NCBI RefSeq assembly: GCF_006715725.1 | Contig: NZ_VFNU01000001.1 | Coordinates: forward strand, 4,898,001 to 4,962,000 | Direction of reading: 5' to 3' | Source: Nocardioides sp. SLBN-35 | GTDB taxonomy: Bacteria > Actinomycetota > Actinomycetes > Propionibacteriales > Nocardioidaceae | Length of the DNA stretch: 64,000 bases | Shown here: positions 32,915 to 41,273 of the stretch, in pieces | How the letters are laid out: the number at the start of each line of letters is the position of its first letter | Position numbering within the stretch: position 1 is the stretch's first letter | The notes under the pieces: model-generated | The model's input: the letters and a program-made list of their open reading frames with translations, nothing else | What the model was told of the DNA's origin: nothing | Database searches by the model: none | Translations under genes and position numbers: made by a program

Positions 32915-34158
32915 TGCGCGTCGACCTGGTCACGCCGCCGATGGCGGGCCACCTCCACCCGATCCTCGGTATCGCCGCCCGGCTCGCCACCGAGCCCAGC
33001 CTCGACGTCCGGGTGATCAGCACCGCGGCCGCGCTCCCGGCGATCGCCGCCTCCGGCGTGACCGGGCTGGCGCTGCTGGACGGCGCCGACGAGGTGATCG
33101 AGACGGTGGTGAACCCGTCGTACCGGATCGGCAGCAACCCGCGCCTGCTCCTGCGCCAGTTCCGCGCGGCGGTCGCGCTGCAGGCGGACTTCCGCCGCGA
33201 GCTGCTGCTCGCGTGGGCCGATCACCGCCCGGACCTGGTGATCGCGGACTTCACCATGGGCGCGGTCGGTACGGCGGCCGACGAGCTCGGCGTGCCCTGG
33301 TGGACCACCCACCCGTCGCCGTGCGCCATCGAGGGGCGCACCGGGCCGCCGTCGTACCTCGGGGGCTGGCGCCCCGGTCGCTCTGCGCTGGGCCGGGGCC
33401 GCGACGCCGTCGGGCGCTCCTGGGTGCGCGGGTTCAAGCGGCTCGCGCCGCGGCTGGCGCGGGTGCGGCTGGCCGATGTCGGCGTCACCCGGCAGTACCG
33501 CCCGGACGGCTCGGAGTCGATCTACTCCGCCGAGCGGGTGTTCGCGCTGACCCCGGAGGCGGTGGAGTACCCGCGGTCGCTGCCCGCCGCCGTCCGGTAC
33601 GTCGGCCCGGTGCTGCACACCCCGCCGTCGGGCACGTCGGCGCCGGTCCTGGCTGCTGGAAGGCGAGCGGTGCTGGTCACCGCGGGGACCCACCTGCCGT
33701 GGCACAAGGCGACCCTGGTCGCCTGGGCCGCCGACGCCGCCGACGCGCTGCCCGACGTCGAGGTGCACGTCAGCCTCGGCGGGACGGGGTCCGTAGCCCC
33801 GCCGCCGGGCGTCGTGGTCCACGACTACGTCGACTATGCCCGCGACCTGCCGCGCTTCGACGCGGTCGTCCACCACGGCGGCGCCGGCGTGCTCGGCCAT
33901 GCCCTCGCCGCCGGCCTGCCCTCGGTGGTGTGGCCCGTCGACTACGACCAGTTCGACCACGCGGTGCGGCTGGTCGACGCCGGCGTCGCGGTGCGGGTAC
34001 GCCGGCCGGGCGACCTCGCACCGGCCCTGCGGCGGGTGCTCGACGAGTCGTCGTACCGCCTCCGGGCGCAGGCCCTCGCCGCCACCATCGCCCGCCGGCC
34101 CGCCGTCGAGACGATCGCCGCCGAGGTGCTGGCCCGCCTCCACCCCCGCCCGGAATGA
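32914..34158 (+). CDS. GT1-type (UGT/MGT-like) glycosyltransferase
   Basis: A 414-residue GT-B glycosyltransferase. The N-terminal acceptor domain has the typical PPMAGHLHPILGIA start with the catalytic His, and the C-terminal donor domain ends in HDYVDYARDLPRFDAVVHHGGAGVLGHALAAG, the PSPG-like signature, shown here in parts (VVHHGGAGVLGHAL), followed by PVDYDQFDHAVRL. It should transfer an activated sugar to a small hydrophobic acceptor. It is the last gene of the operon begun by the ketosynthase. Confidence 0.88.
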   Translation: MRVDLVTPPMAGHLHPILGIAARLATEPSLDVRVISTAAALPAIAASGVTGLALLDGADEVIETVVNPSYRIGSNPRLLLRQFRAAVALQADFRRELLLAWADHRPDLVIADFTMGAVGTAADELGVPWWTTHPSPCAIEGRTGPPSYLGGWRPGRSALGRGRDAVGRSWVRGFKRLAPRLARVRLADVGVTRQYRPDGSESIYSAERVFALTPEAVEYPRSLPAAVRYVGPVLHTPPSGTSAPVLAAGRRAVLVTAGTHLPWHKATLVAWAADAADALPDVEVHVSLGGTGSVAPPPGVVVHDYVDYARDLPRFDAVVHHGGAGVLGHALAAGLPSVVWPVDYDQFDHAVRLVDAGVAVRVRRPGDLAPALRRVLDESSYRLRAQALAATIARRPAVETIAAEVLARLHPRPE

Positions 34159-34195
34159 CGCGTTCTCGGGCACACGACCCCGATGCCGGGTCCGG

Positions 34196-34891
34196 ATGCG
34201 CGAAGATGTCGTCGTGGCCGACGACCGTACCGACCCCCGCGACGCCCTCCGCTCCGACGAGCGGGCGCGCGAGCACGCCGAGTTCCGCTCGCTGCTCATC
34301 CCGAACCGCGAGGTGCCCCTCGTCGAGGAGGCCGACGAGGACCACGCCGAGGACCACGCCGAGGACCACGCCGAGGACCACGTCGAAGACCACGCCGAGG
34401 ACCAGGCCTTCGCGGCCGACCTGCCCGATGACGAGCACGAGGCGCTGCGTCGGGTCGTGGTGACCGAGCACGCCATCCCGCGGTTCGAGCCCCTCGAGGG
34501 CGCCGGTCAGGTGCCCGGCCTGGGCGAGGAGATCGTCCGGCGCCGGCGCAGCAGCCGGCGCCGCTCCAGCCACCACCACACCCACCACACCCACCGCACC
34601 CGCCGGCCCGAGCCGGCCCCCGAGCCGGCCCCCGAGCCGGCGCCCGAAGCGGCTCCCAAGCCAGCACCGAAGCCAGCACCGAAGGCGGCACCGAAGGCGG
34701 CACCGGAGACCCCGTCCCCCACGGCCGGTACCGGCCGCCGCGAGACCTTCATCCTGGTCGCGGTGCTGGCGGTGCTGATCGCGCTGGCGGCGATCTACGC
34801 GGCCGCCCAGAAGGCGGACCAGCCCTCCGACAGCGGGCTGCGTCAGGGTGCCAGCCGGGTCAGCTCCCAGCCGCTCGACGTCCGGGCGTAG
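34196..34891 (+). CDS. Low-complexity single-pass membrane protein
   Basis: A 231-residue protein with several biased regions: an acidic repeat EDHAEDHAEDHAED (about 50-65), a basic cluster RRRRSSRRRSSHHHTHHTHR (about 116-135), and a PEPAPEPAPEAAPKPAPKPA-type linker, then a single helix FILVAVLAVLIALAAIYAAA near residue 190. A large cytoplasmic (Pro/Ala/Lys and His-rich) N-terminal part and short outside tail are suggested. No domain is recognised; His-rich tract could bind metal. ATG 34196 or GTG 34214 are possible starts. The 3' end overlaps the convergent pdxH gene by 49 bases. Confidence 0.6.
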   Translation: MREDVVVADDRTDPRDALRSDERAREHAEFRSLLIPNREVPLVEEADEDHAEDHAEDHAEDHVEDHAEDQAFAADLPDDEHEALRRVVVTEHAIPRFEPLEGAGQVPGLGEEIVRRRRSSRRRSSHHHTHHTHRTRRPEPAPEPAPEPAPEAAPKPAPKPAPKAAPKAAPETPSPTAGTGRRETFILVAVLAVLIALAAIYAAAQKADQPSDSGLRQGASRVSSQPLDVRA

Positions 34892-35502
34892 CGCAGCCGG
34901 TCGTGCATCCGGCCCGACCGGCCCTGCCAGAACTCGAAGGACGCCGGCTGCACGCGGTAGCCGCCCCACGCCGGCGGCACCGGTACCTCGGCGTCGGCGA
35001 AGCGGTCCTGTGCCTCGGCGTACAGCTGGTCCAGCTCGCCCCGCCCGTCGACGACCCGCGACTGGGGTGAGGCCCAGGCGCCGACCTGGGCGCCGCGCGG
35101 GCGGGTGGCGAAGTACGCCGCGACCTGCTCCGCGCCCAGCGGGTGTGCCGTCCCCTCGACCCGGACCTGCCGCTCGAGCGGGTGCCACGGGAACAGCAGC
35201 GCACAACGCGGCTCGGCCGCCAGCGCCTCGCCCTTGCGGGAGGCGGTGTTGGTGAAGAACGTGAACCCGTCGTCGGGCCCCTCGGCCGCCACCCCCTTGA
35301 GCAGCACCATCCGGGCCGAGGGCGCGCCGTCGGGGTCGACGGTCGCGACCACCATCGCGTTGGGCTCGTGCACGCCCGCGTCCGACACGGCGTCGAACCA
35401 GTCCTGCCACAGCGGCCACGGCGAGGGCGGTACGTCAGCCTCGACGAGCCCCTGCTCGCCGTACTCGCGGCGCAGGGCTGCCAGGCGGGGTCCGATGGTC
35501 AT
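34843..35502 (-). CDS. pdxH: Pyridoxamine 5'-phosphate oxidase
   Basis: A 219-residue enzyme that oxidises pyridoxamine or pyridoxine phosphate to PLP using FMN. PSARMVLLKGV and GFTFFTNTASRKG are FMN-binding blocks, WHPLERQVRVEGTA and WASPQSRV follow, and the C-terminal RLHD-type signature is RMHDRLRYARTSSGWELTRLAP (given in parts: SGRMHDRLRYAR, WELTRLAP). Start and length match family. Divergent from citrate synthase, as often seen in actinobacteria. Two PLP enzymes (SerC, MocR) and another PNPOx-like protein are also in the window. Confidence 0.94.
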   Translation of the reverse strand: MTIGPRLAALRREYGEQGLVEADVPPSPWPLWQDWFDAVSDAGVHEPNAMVVATVDPDGAPSARMVLLKGVAAEGPDDGFTFFTNTASRKGEALAAEPRCALLFPWHPLERQVRVEGTAHPLGAEQVAAYFATRPRGAQVGAWASPQSRVVDGRGELDQLYAEAQDRFADAEVPVPPAWGGYRVQPASFEFWQGRSGRMHDRLRYARTSSGWELTRLAP

Positions 35503-35619
35503 GGAGCCACCCTAGGGAACCGCACGAGCGAGCCCCGAACGGCCGTGGGGCAGAATGCCGGGTGGCCCGCGGACCGCCCGGCTCGGAGCGTCCGCACCGT
35601 CTGACGAAGGAGCACGCCG

Positions 35620-36723
35620 ATGCCTGAGGTACACCACGGACTGGAGGGCGTCGTCGCCTTCGAGACCCAGATCGCGGAGCCCGACAAGGAAGGCTCGGCG
35701 CTGCGCTACCGCGGTGTCGACATCGAGGACCTGGCCGGCCGCGTCCCCTTCGAGAACGTCTGGGGCCTGCTGATCGACGGCTCCTTCACCCCCGGCCTGC
35801 CGCCGGCCGAGGCGTTCAGCCTCCCCGTCCACACCGGCGACGTCCGCGTCGACGTCCAGGCCGCGATCGCGATGCTCGCGCCGGCCTTCGGCTTCGGCCA
35901 GACCTACGACATCTCCGACGAGCAGGCCCGCGCGGACCTCGCCCGGGTGGCCGTCATGGTGCTGTCGTACGCCGGCCAGTCGGCTCGCGACATCCACCTG
36001 CCCGTCGTACCTCAGAAGCTGGTCGACGAGGGCACGACCCTCGCCGAGAAGTTCCTCATCCGCTGGCGCGGCGAGGCCGACCCGAAGCATGCCCACGCGA
36101 TCGACGCGTACTGGTCGTCGGCGGCCGAGCACGGCATGAACGCCTCCACCTTCACCGCCCGCGTGATCACCTCCACCGGCGCCGACGTCGCGGCCGCCTT
36201 CTCCGGCGCGATCGGCGCGATGAGCGGGCCGCTCCACGGCGGTGCTCCTTCGCGCGTGCTGCACATGATCGAGGAGGTCGAGAAGTCCGGCGACGCCGAG
36301 GGCTACGTCAAGGGCCTGCTCGACTCCGGCGAGCGGCTGATGGGCTTCGGCCACCGCGTCTACCGTGCCGAGGATCCCCGCGCGCGAGTGCTGCGACGTA
36401 CCGCCCGCGAGCTCGACGCCCCCCGCTACGAGGTCGCCGAGGCCCTCGAGAAGGCCGCCCTCGCCGAGCTCCGCGCCCGCCGTCCCGACCGCGTCCTCGA
36501 GACCAACGTCGAGTTCTGGGCCGCGATCGTCCTCGACTTCGCCGAGGTCCCGGCCAACATGTTCACCTCGATGTTCACCTGCGCCCGCACCGGCGGCTGG
36601 TCGGCCCACATCCTCGAGCAGAAGAGGACCGGCCGCCTGATCCGCCCCTCGGCGATCTACACCGGCCCCTCCACCCGTCCCGCCAGCGACATCGAGGGCT
36701 GGAACCCCGCCTGGGGGAAGTGA
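35620..36723 (+). CDS. Citrate synthase (citrate synthase 2 type)
   Basis: A 367-residue citrate synthase, condensing acetyl-CoA and oxaloacetate. Catalytic residues are visible in SGPLHGGAPSRV (His), MGFGHRVYR (His) and IVLDFAEVP (Asp). The length and short N-terminus fit the CitA/citrate synthase 2 group. ATG follows the strong ribosome site GAAGGAG at about 35607-35613. The gene is followed by a palindromic element of the ACCCCAT family (36731-36813). No acn or other TCA genes are nearby. Confidence 0.95.
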   Translation: MPEVHHGLEGVVAFETQIAEPDKEGSALRYRGVDIEDLAGRVPFENVWGLLIDGSFTPGLPPAEAFSLPVHTGDVRVDVQAAIAMLAPAFGFGQTYDISDEQARADLARVAVMVLSYAGQSARDIHLPVVPQKLVDEGTTLAEKFLIRWRGEADPKHAHAIDAYWSSAAEHGMNASTFTARVITSTGADVAAAFSGAIGAMSGPLHGGAPSRVLHMIEEVEKSGDAEGYVKGLLDSGERLMGFGHRVYRAEDPRARVLRRTARELDAPRYEVAEALEKAALAELRARRPDRVLETNVEFWAAIVLDFAEVPANMFTSMFTCARTGGWSAHILEQKRTGRLIRPSAIYTGPSTRPASDIEGWNPAWGK

Positions 36724-36730
36724 GCCTCAG

Positions 36731-36813
36731 CCGGATCCGCACCGCACCCCATGCGAATTGGTCGAGGAATCGCCGAATTCCCGACCAGAACGTATGGGGT
36801 GCGGTGCGTCCGG
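36731..36813. repeat. Palindromic hairpin element, ACCCCAT family, copy 2
   Basis: A long stem pairs 36739-36764 with 36782-36807 (22 of 26 positions), including GCACCGCACCCCAT and TTGGTCG. The outer ends CCGGATCC and GTCCGG extend it, and an inner GGAAT/ATTCC stem closes the loop. Read on the minus strand it has the same order of blocks (ACCCCATACG, TGGTCG, CGGCG, CGCATGGGG) as the copy at 18.1 kb. It fills the gap between the convergent citrate synthase and the 36819 gene, where it could act as a two-way terminator. Confidence 0.78.
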
Positions 36814-36818
36814 AGCGG

Positions 36819-37385
36819 TCAGACCCGGCCGGCGTACCAGGACAGCCTGCCCCGAGCGCCTTCCCGGGTGAGCGAGATGTGCACGTGGTCGCGGTGCCGC
36901 AGGGTGCGGGAGCACTCGCGCTTGGAGGGGCACCCGGCGTTGAGGTACGGCGCGGGGGCGAACCGGCGCCAGGAGGACCAGGTGGTGTCGTCCCAGATCA
37001 CGTACATGACGCCCATCCGCCGGGCCAGCGCGGCGGGATTGCCGGCGGCGTCGGGTGCGAACAGGGCAGCCAGCAGCTGACGGACCCGGCGCCGGTCGGC
37101 GGGGCGACGTACGTCGACCGACCAGTCGAACGCGCGGCCCTCGTTGTGCTCCGACGGGCTGCCGCCGCACGCGCGGGAGATTCCGCCCGCGGCGCCGCCG
37201 AAGCGACGCACGACCCAGCGGCCGACGGCGATCGTGCCGATCCGGTCGTGCGGCGAGCAGCGGGTGGGCGGCTCGTACGGCGCGTAGTCCTCGATCGGCC
37301 CGCCGTCGGCCGAGGCCACCGACGCAGGCAGCATGAGCGCCGTCGCCAGCAGGGCGACGGCGAGCAGGGCGCGCACGACGGACAC
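36819..37385 (-). CDS. Secreted M15-peptidase-like / ARB-07466-type domain protein
   Basis: A 188-residue exported protein with signal peptide (ALLAVALLATALMLPASVASA). The conserved pattern SEHNEGRAFDWSVD (H..G.A.D) and the C-terminal HRDHVHISL resemble zinc ligands of the M15/DD-carboxypeptidase-like or ARB-07466-like C-terminal domain. CGGSPSEHN and NAGCPSKRECSRT may form disulfides. It could process peptidoglycan, but enzyme activity is not shown for many family members. GTG at 37385 is used; GTG at 37376 is an alternative. It is convergent with citrate synthase. Confidence 0.75.
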   Translation of the reverse strand: MSVVRALLAVALLATALMLPASVASADGGPIEDYAPYEPPTRCSPHDRIGTIAVGRWVVRRFGGAAGGISRACGGSPSEHNEGRAFDWSVDVRRPADRRRVRQLLAALFAPDAAGNPAALARRMGVMYVIWDDTTWSSWRRFAPAPYLNAGCPSKRECSRTLRHRDHVHISLTREGARGRLSWYAGRV

Positions 37386-37421
37386 GCCGGTCCATCGGCC
37401 GCCACCACGACGACCTGAGGA

Positions 37422-38294
37422 TCAGACCTCGACGCCGACCTGCTCGAGGAAGGCCGCCGCGGCGGGCGCAGGGCCGAAGGGGCTCCAGACGACGTGCTCG
37501 GTGCGCACCGGCGCCCGCGTCACGGGTACGGCCACCAGCCCGGGCAGCTGCTCCACGAACGTGGACGCGAGCAGCGCGACCGCCAGGCCCGCCCGCAGCA
37601 GCCGCCCCATCAGCAGCATGTCGGTGGTCTCGAAGCTGACCTCGCGACGCAGGCCGGCGTCGGCGAAGGCGGTGTCGGCCTGCAGCCGGCCGGTGGTGCC
37701 CGCCGGGAAGTCGACGAAGGTCTCACCGGCGATCCGGGCGAGGGTCAGCCGCGACCGCCCGGCGAGCGGATGGTCGGGCGCCATCACGGCACGGTGCTGG
37801 TCGCGGGCCAGCTGCCGGCCGGCGACCCCGGTGATCTCCCAACCGTCGGGCAGGCCGAGGAAGGCCAGGTCGAGCGCTCCGTCGGCCACCTGCTGCACGT
37901 GGGTGTCGCTGTTGCCGCTGGTCAGCCGGACCTGGACCTGGGGGTAGCGCTCGCGGAAGGTCCGCAACGCCTCGGGTACGTCGACCGCGGCCACCGTCGG
38001 GATGACACCGATCGACAGCGGCCCCCGCACCTCCCCCGTCGCGGCCGCGACCTCGGCCCGGGCGCGGTCGGCGGCGTCGAGGCACTGGCGGGCGACCGGC
38101 AGGAAGGCCTGGCCCGCGGCACTGAGCCGGACCTGGCGGCTGGTGCGGTGGAACAGCCGCACGCCGAGCTCCTGCTCCAGCCGGGCCACCTGGTGGCTGA
38201 GCGCGGACTGCACGACGAAGCAGGCCTCGGCCGCCCGGGTGAAGGATCCGTGCTCGGCGACGGCCACGACGTACCTCATCTGCTGCAGCTCCAC
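37422..38294 (-). CDS. LysR-family transcriptional regulator
   Basis: A 290-residue LysR regulator. The HTH is MRYVVAVAEHGSFTRAAEAC, then VVQSALSHQVARLEQELGVRLF, followed by the effector-binding domain (IGVIPTVAAVDVPEALRTF, FVDFPAGTTGRLQ). GTG at 38294 is used because it matches the usual short LysR N-terminus. It is divergent from an EamA transporter gene 78 bases away, so that gene is the obvious target. The intergenic region contains GATC-rich AT-containing sequence (38300-38335) but no clear T-N11-A box that I would rely on. Confidence 0.9.
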   Translation of the reverse strand: MELQQMRYVVAVAEHGSFTRAAEACFVVQSALSHQVARLEQELGVRLFHRTSRQVRLSAAGQAFLPVARQCLDAADRARAEVAAATGEVRGPLSIGVIPTVAAVDVPEALRTFRERYPQVQVRLTSGNSDTHVQQVADGALDLAFLGLPDGWEITGVAGRQLARDQHRAVMAPDHPLAGRSRLTLARIAGETFVDFPAGTTGRLQADTAFADAGLRREVSFETTDMLLMGRLLRAGLAVALLASTFVEQLPGLVAVPVTRAPVRTEHVVWSPFGPAPAAAAFLEQVGVEV

Positions 38295-38372
38295 ACATCC
38301 ATCTTGATCCACGATCGATCCGATGAAAAGCATGTGTTGGACTCATGGACCAGACAGGCAGACGCTGGACTC

Positions 38373-39275
38373 ATGACCACCACGCTCGACCGCCCGGCGC
38401 CCCAGACGACCACCACCAGCACCACGAGCACGGCAGGGCTGACCGCCCTCACCGCCCTCGCCCCGGCCGTGTGGGGCACGACCTACCTGGTGACCACCGA
38501 GCTGCTCCCGCCCGGCCACCCACTGTTCGCCGGCCTGCTCCGCGCCCTGCCCGCGGGCCTGCTGCTCCTCGCGATCTTCCGCCGGCTCCCCCACGGCGTG
38601 TGGTGGTGGCGCGCCCTCGCCCTCGGCACGCTCAACATCGGCGCCTTCTTCCCCCTGCTCTTCATCGCCGCCGAGCGCCTGCCCGGCGGCGTCGCCGCCA
38701 CGGTCGGCGCGGTCCAGCCGCTGCTCGTGATCGCACTGGCACTCCCGCTCCTCGGCGAGCACCCGACCGCGGCGCGCGTGGGCTGGGCGCTCGCCGGCGT
38801 CGGCGGAGTCGCCCTGGTCGTGCTCGGCCCCGACGCGGGCCTCGACCCTGTCGGCCTGCTCGCCGGCCTCGGCGGCGCCCTCTCGATGGCCACGGGCGTC
38901 GTGCTGACCCGACGCTGGGGCCGGCCGGAGAGCGTCAGCTCCCCGGTGCTGGTGAGCTGGCTGCTGACGGCCGGCGGCCTGGTCCTGCTGCCGACGACCT
39001 TCCTGATCGAGGGCACCCCGCCCGTCGTCGACGCCCCGGCAGCCGGTGGCTACCTGTGGCTGGGCGCGGTCGGCGGGCTGGCGGCGTACCTCCTCTGGTT
39101 CCGCGGCCTCGGCTCGCTTCCCGTCGTGGCGACCGCGCTGCTCGGCCTGCTCTCCCCCATCGTGGCGGCCGCGCTCGGGTGGCTGGTCCTGGGCGAGGCG
39201 CTGCGGCCGGTCCAGCTGGCCGGATTCGCGCTGGCGCTGGCGGCGATCCTCGGCGGGCAGCTCACCCGTCGCTAG
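38373..39275 (+). CDS. EamA/DMT-family transporter
   Basis: A 300-residue membrane protein with ten predicted helices in two EamA repeats (WGTTYLVTTELLPPGHP; LSMATGVVLTRRWG; ALLGLLSPIVAAALGWLVLGEAL). DMT-family proteins export amino acids, drugs or metabolites. A Thr-rich N-terminal tail (TTTTSTTSTAG) precedes helix 1. The sequence TGGACTCATG occurs twice, at 38337 and 38366, the second overlapping the start codon. The gene is divergent from lysR and overlaps the convergent FadR-type regulator gene by 14 bases. Confidence 0.88.
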   Translation: MTTTLDRPAPQTTTTSTTSTAGLTALTALAPAVWGTTYLVTTELLPPGHPLFAGLLRALPAGLLLLAIFRRLPHGVWWWRALALGTLNIGAFFPLLFIAAERLPGGVAATVGAVQPLLVIALALPLLGEHPTAARVGWALAGVGGVALVVLGPDAGLDPVGLLAGLGGALSMATGVVLTRRWGRPESVSSPVLVSWLLTAGGLVLLPTTFLIEGTPPVVDAPAAGGYLWLGAVGGLAAYLLWFRGLGSLPVVATALLGLLSPIVAAALGWLVLGEALRPVQLAGFALALAAILGGQLTRR

Positions 39276-39927
39276 GCACCACGTGGTCGAGCAGGTCGGC
39301 GCTGACCGTGGCGGCGAGTGCCGGGTCGCCGGCGCGGACCGCGTCGAGGACGGCGTCGTGCTCGTCGGCGAGCACGTCGGCGGCGCCCGGGTGCTCGATG
39401 CTGGCGCGCAGGGTCTCGACCAGGCCGTCGTACAGCTCGACGAGGAGCGGGTTGTGTGCGGCGGCGACGACCGCGCAGTGGAAGTCGACGTCGGCGTCGA
39501 TGAACGCCGGGCCGTCGCCGTCCAGCACCGCTTGGCGACGGCGGTCCATGATCGCGTCCAGGGCCACCAGGTCCGCGGTGGTACGACGCTCCGCGGCGAG
39601 CGCCGCAGCGCGCACCTCGATCGCGTGCCGGACCTCCAACAGGTGGGCGATGTCGACCCGGTCGAGCTGCTTGCGCATCAGCGCCTGCATGTCGGTGGTG
39701 GCCGCGACGTACGTGCCGTCGCCACGCCGGACCTGCAGCAGGCCGAGGTGTGCGAGCGCCTTGACCGCCTCGCGCACGGTGTTGCGGCTGACGCCGAGAG
39801 CCGCGGCGAGGGCCGGTTCGGGCGGGACCCGGGTGCCGACCTCCCACTCACCACTCTCCAGCAGCGCACGCATCCCCGCGATGGCCTGGTCGACCAGCGA
39901 GGCGGGTGCGGTGGGGGCGAGGGGCAT
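39262..39927 (-). CDS. FadR-subgroup GntR transcriptional regulator
   Basis: A 221-residue regulator. The N-terminal GntR winged helix (VPPEPALAAALGVSRNTVREAVKALAHLGLLQVRRGDGTYV, seen as VPPEPALAAALGVSRNTVRE and VRRGDGTYV) precedes an all-helical FCD ligand domain (VRHAIEVRAAALAAE, DVDFHCAVVAAAHNPLLVEL, with His/Asp metal-binding pattern). ATG at 39927 follows AAGGATT. It is divergent from the MFS gene at 39983 and probably controls it. Confidence 0.9.
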   Translation of the reverse strand: MPLAPTAPASLVDQAIAGMRALLESGEWEVGTRVPPEPALAAALGVSRNTVREAVKALAHLGLLQVRRGDGTYVAATTDMQALMRKQLDRVDIAHLLEVRHAIEVRAAALAAERRTTADLVALDAIMDRRRQAVLDGDGPAFIDADVDFHCAVVAAAHNPLLVELYDGLVETLRASIEHPGAADVLADEHDAVLDAVRAGDPALAATVSADLLDHVVPSDG

Positions 39928-39946
39928 GGGAATCCTTCCGGCTATT

Positions 39947-39963
39947 CGTCCAATGATCGGATG
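39947..39963. promoter_or_regulatory. Weak dyad between FadR-type regulator and MFS gene
   Basis: CGTCC-N7-GGATG (39947-39963) is a partial inverted repeat centred in the 55-base divergent gap. FadR-type sites are often short dyads with a central spacer. The match is only four of five bases per arm, so this is a candidate only. Confidence 0.3.
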
Positions 39964-39982
39964 TCTGTCTATGCTAGTCGGC

Positions 39983-41194
39983 ATGTCCGCCGTGGTCCAT
40001 GATGCCGCCGCACCGTCGCCGCCCGCATCCGAAGGCGCGCGGGGCCGCGCGAGCCTGGGCCTCGCCGTCGCCGTCCTGCTCGTCGCGTTCAACCTGCGCC
40101 TGGCGATCACCTCGCTGGGCGCCCTGCTCGACCACCTCGGCGACCTCGGCGTCTCCGCCACCACCCAGGGCGTGCTGACCTCGGTCCCCGTGCTGTGCTT
40201 CGCCGCCGTCGGCGCGACCGCGATGGTCGTCACCCGGCGCATCGGCGTCGACCGCGGCCTGATCGCGGCGCTGGCCCTGGTCGCGGTCGGACTCGTGCTC
40301 CGCGTCCTCGACGGCACCCCCGCCCTGATCGCCGGTACGGCGGTCGCCTGCTCCGGCATCGCGCTGGGCAACGTGCTCATCCCCGCGATCGTCAAGGAGC
40401 ACTTCCCCCACCGGATCGGCACCATGACGGGCGCCTACTCCGCCGTGCTCTCCCTCGGCTCGGCCGTCGGCGCCGCGACCACGGTCCCGATCGCCGACGC
40501 CGCCGGCTCCTGGCGGGTCGGGCTCGGCGTCTGGGCCCTGGCCGCCGTCGCCGCGGGGATCGCCTGGGCGCCGTACTGCCGCCGTCGCGACCCGCAGCGC
40601 GTCCAGGTGCGGCACGCACCGCTGTGGCGCAGCCCGATCGCGTGGGCGGTCACCCTGCTCTTCGCGACCCAGTCGCTGAACGCCTATGTGATGATGAGCT
40701 GGCTGCCGAGCGTGTACGCCGACGCCGGCTTCAGCGACGCGAAGGCGGGCCTGCTCCTGGCCACCAGCATCGTCATCGGCCTCCCGTTCTTCTTCGTCGC
40801 GCCGATGATCGCGGTCCGGATGCGTCACCAGGGCCACCTGGTCCTCGCCCTGACCGTGTTCACCGCGCTCGGCTGGACGGGCCTGTGGATCGCCCCGGTC
40901 GACGGCGCCTGGCTGTGGGCCGCCCTGCTCGGCGCCGGCGGCGCGGTGTTCCCGGTGGCCCTGGCGATGTTCGCGCTGCGCACGACCTCCACTGCCCAGA
41001 CCGCCTCGATGTCGACCATGGCGCAGAGCGTCGGCTACCTGCTCGCCGCCGGCGGCCCGTTCCTCGTCGGCGTCCTCCACGACGCCACGGACAGCTGGAC
41101 GCTGGCCTACACCCTGCTGCTCGGCACCGCCGCGGTCCAAGTCGCGGTCGGGTACGTCGCGGGCCGGCCGGTCAGGATCGCCGACCGCTTGTAA
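39983..41194 (+). CDS. MFS transporter, cyanate permease/NimT-type (CynX) family
   Basis: A 403-residue protein with 12 predicted helices. VAFNLRLAITSLGALL near the N-terminus and NVLIPAIVKEHFPHRIGTMTGAY are typical of the CynX/NimT group, whose members transport cyanate, 2-nitroimidazole or organic anions. ATG 39983 is used (39971 is also possible). The final codons CGC-TTG-TAA lie in a perfect 21-base inverted repeat shared with the convergent mocR gene, so both proteins end in Arg-Leu. Confidence 0.85.
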   Translation: MSAVVHDAAAPSPPASEGARGRASLGLAVAVLLVAFNLRLAITSLGALLDHLGDLGVSATTQGVLTSVPVLCFAAVGATAMVVTRRIGVDRGLIAALALVAVGLVLRVLDGTPALIAGTAVACSGIALGNVLIPAIVKEHFPHRIGTMTGAYSAVLSLGSAVGAATTVPIADAAGSWRVGLGVWALAAVAAGIAWAPYCRRRDPQRVQVRHAPLWRSPIAWAVTLLFATQSLNAYVMMSWLPSVYADAGFSDAKAGLLLATSIVIGLPFFFVAPMIAVRMRHQGHLVLALTVFTALGWTGLWIAPVDGAWLWAALLGAGGAVFPVALAMFALRTTSTAQTASMSTMAQSVGYLLAAGGPFLVGVLHDATDSWTLAYTLLLGTAAVQVAVGYVAGRPVRIADRL

Positions 41195-41273
41195 CTAAGT
41201 GTTACAGCGCGGTTATCCACCACACGAGCCCCACCAGCCCCAACTCGAGTACGTAACACTTAGTTACAAGCGG
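41185..41273. repeat. Perfect 21-base inverted repeat containing both convergent stop codons
   Basis: Arms at 41185-41205 and 41253-41273 are perfect complements (starting CCGCTTGTAACTAAGTG) with a 47-base loop. Within each arm, GTAAC and GTTAC flank five bases, giving a smaller dyad. The TAA of the MFS gene (41192-41194) and that of the mocR gene (41264-41266) are both in the arms. The arms are AT-rich for this genome. It could form a bidirectional stem-loop, or be the footprint of a mobile palindrome. Confidence 0.85.

Noticed and set aside
41185..41273. Terminal inverted repeats of an insertion sequence
   Set aside because: Only 47 bases lie between the arms, with no coding potential; at most a non-autonomous element.
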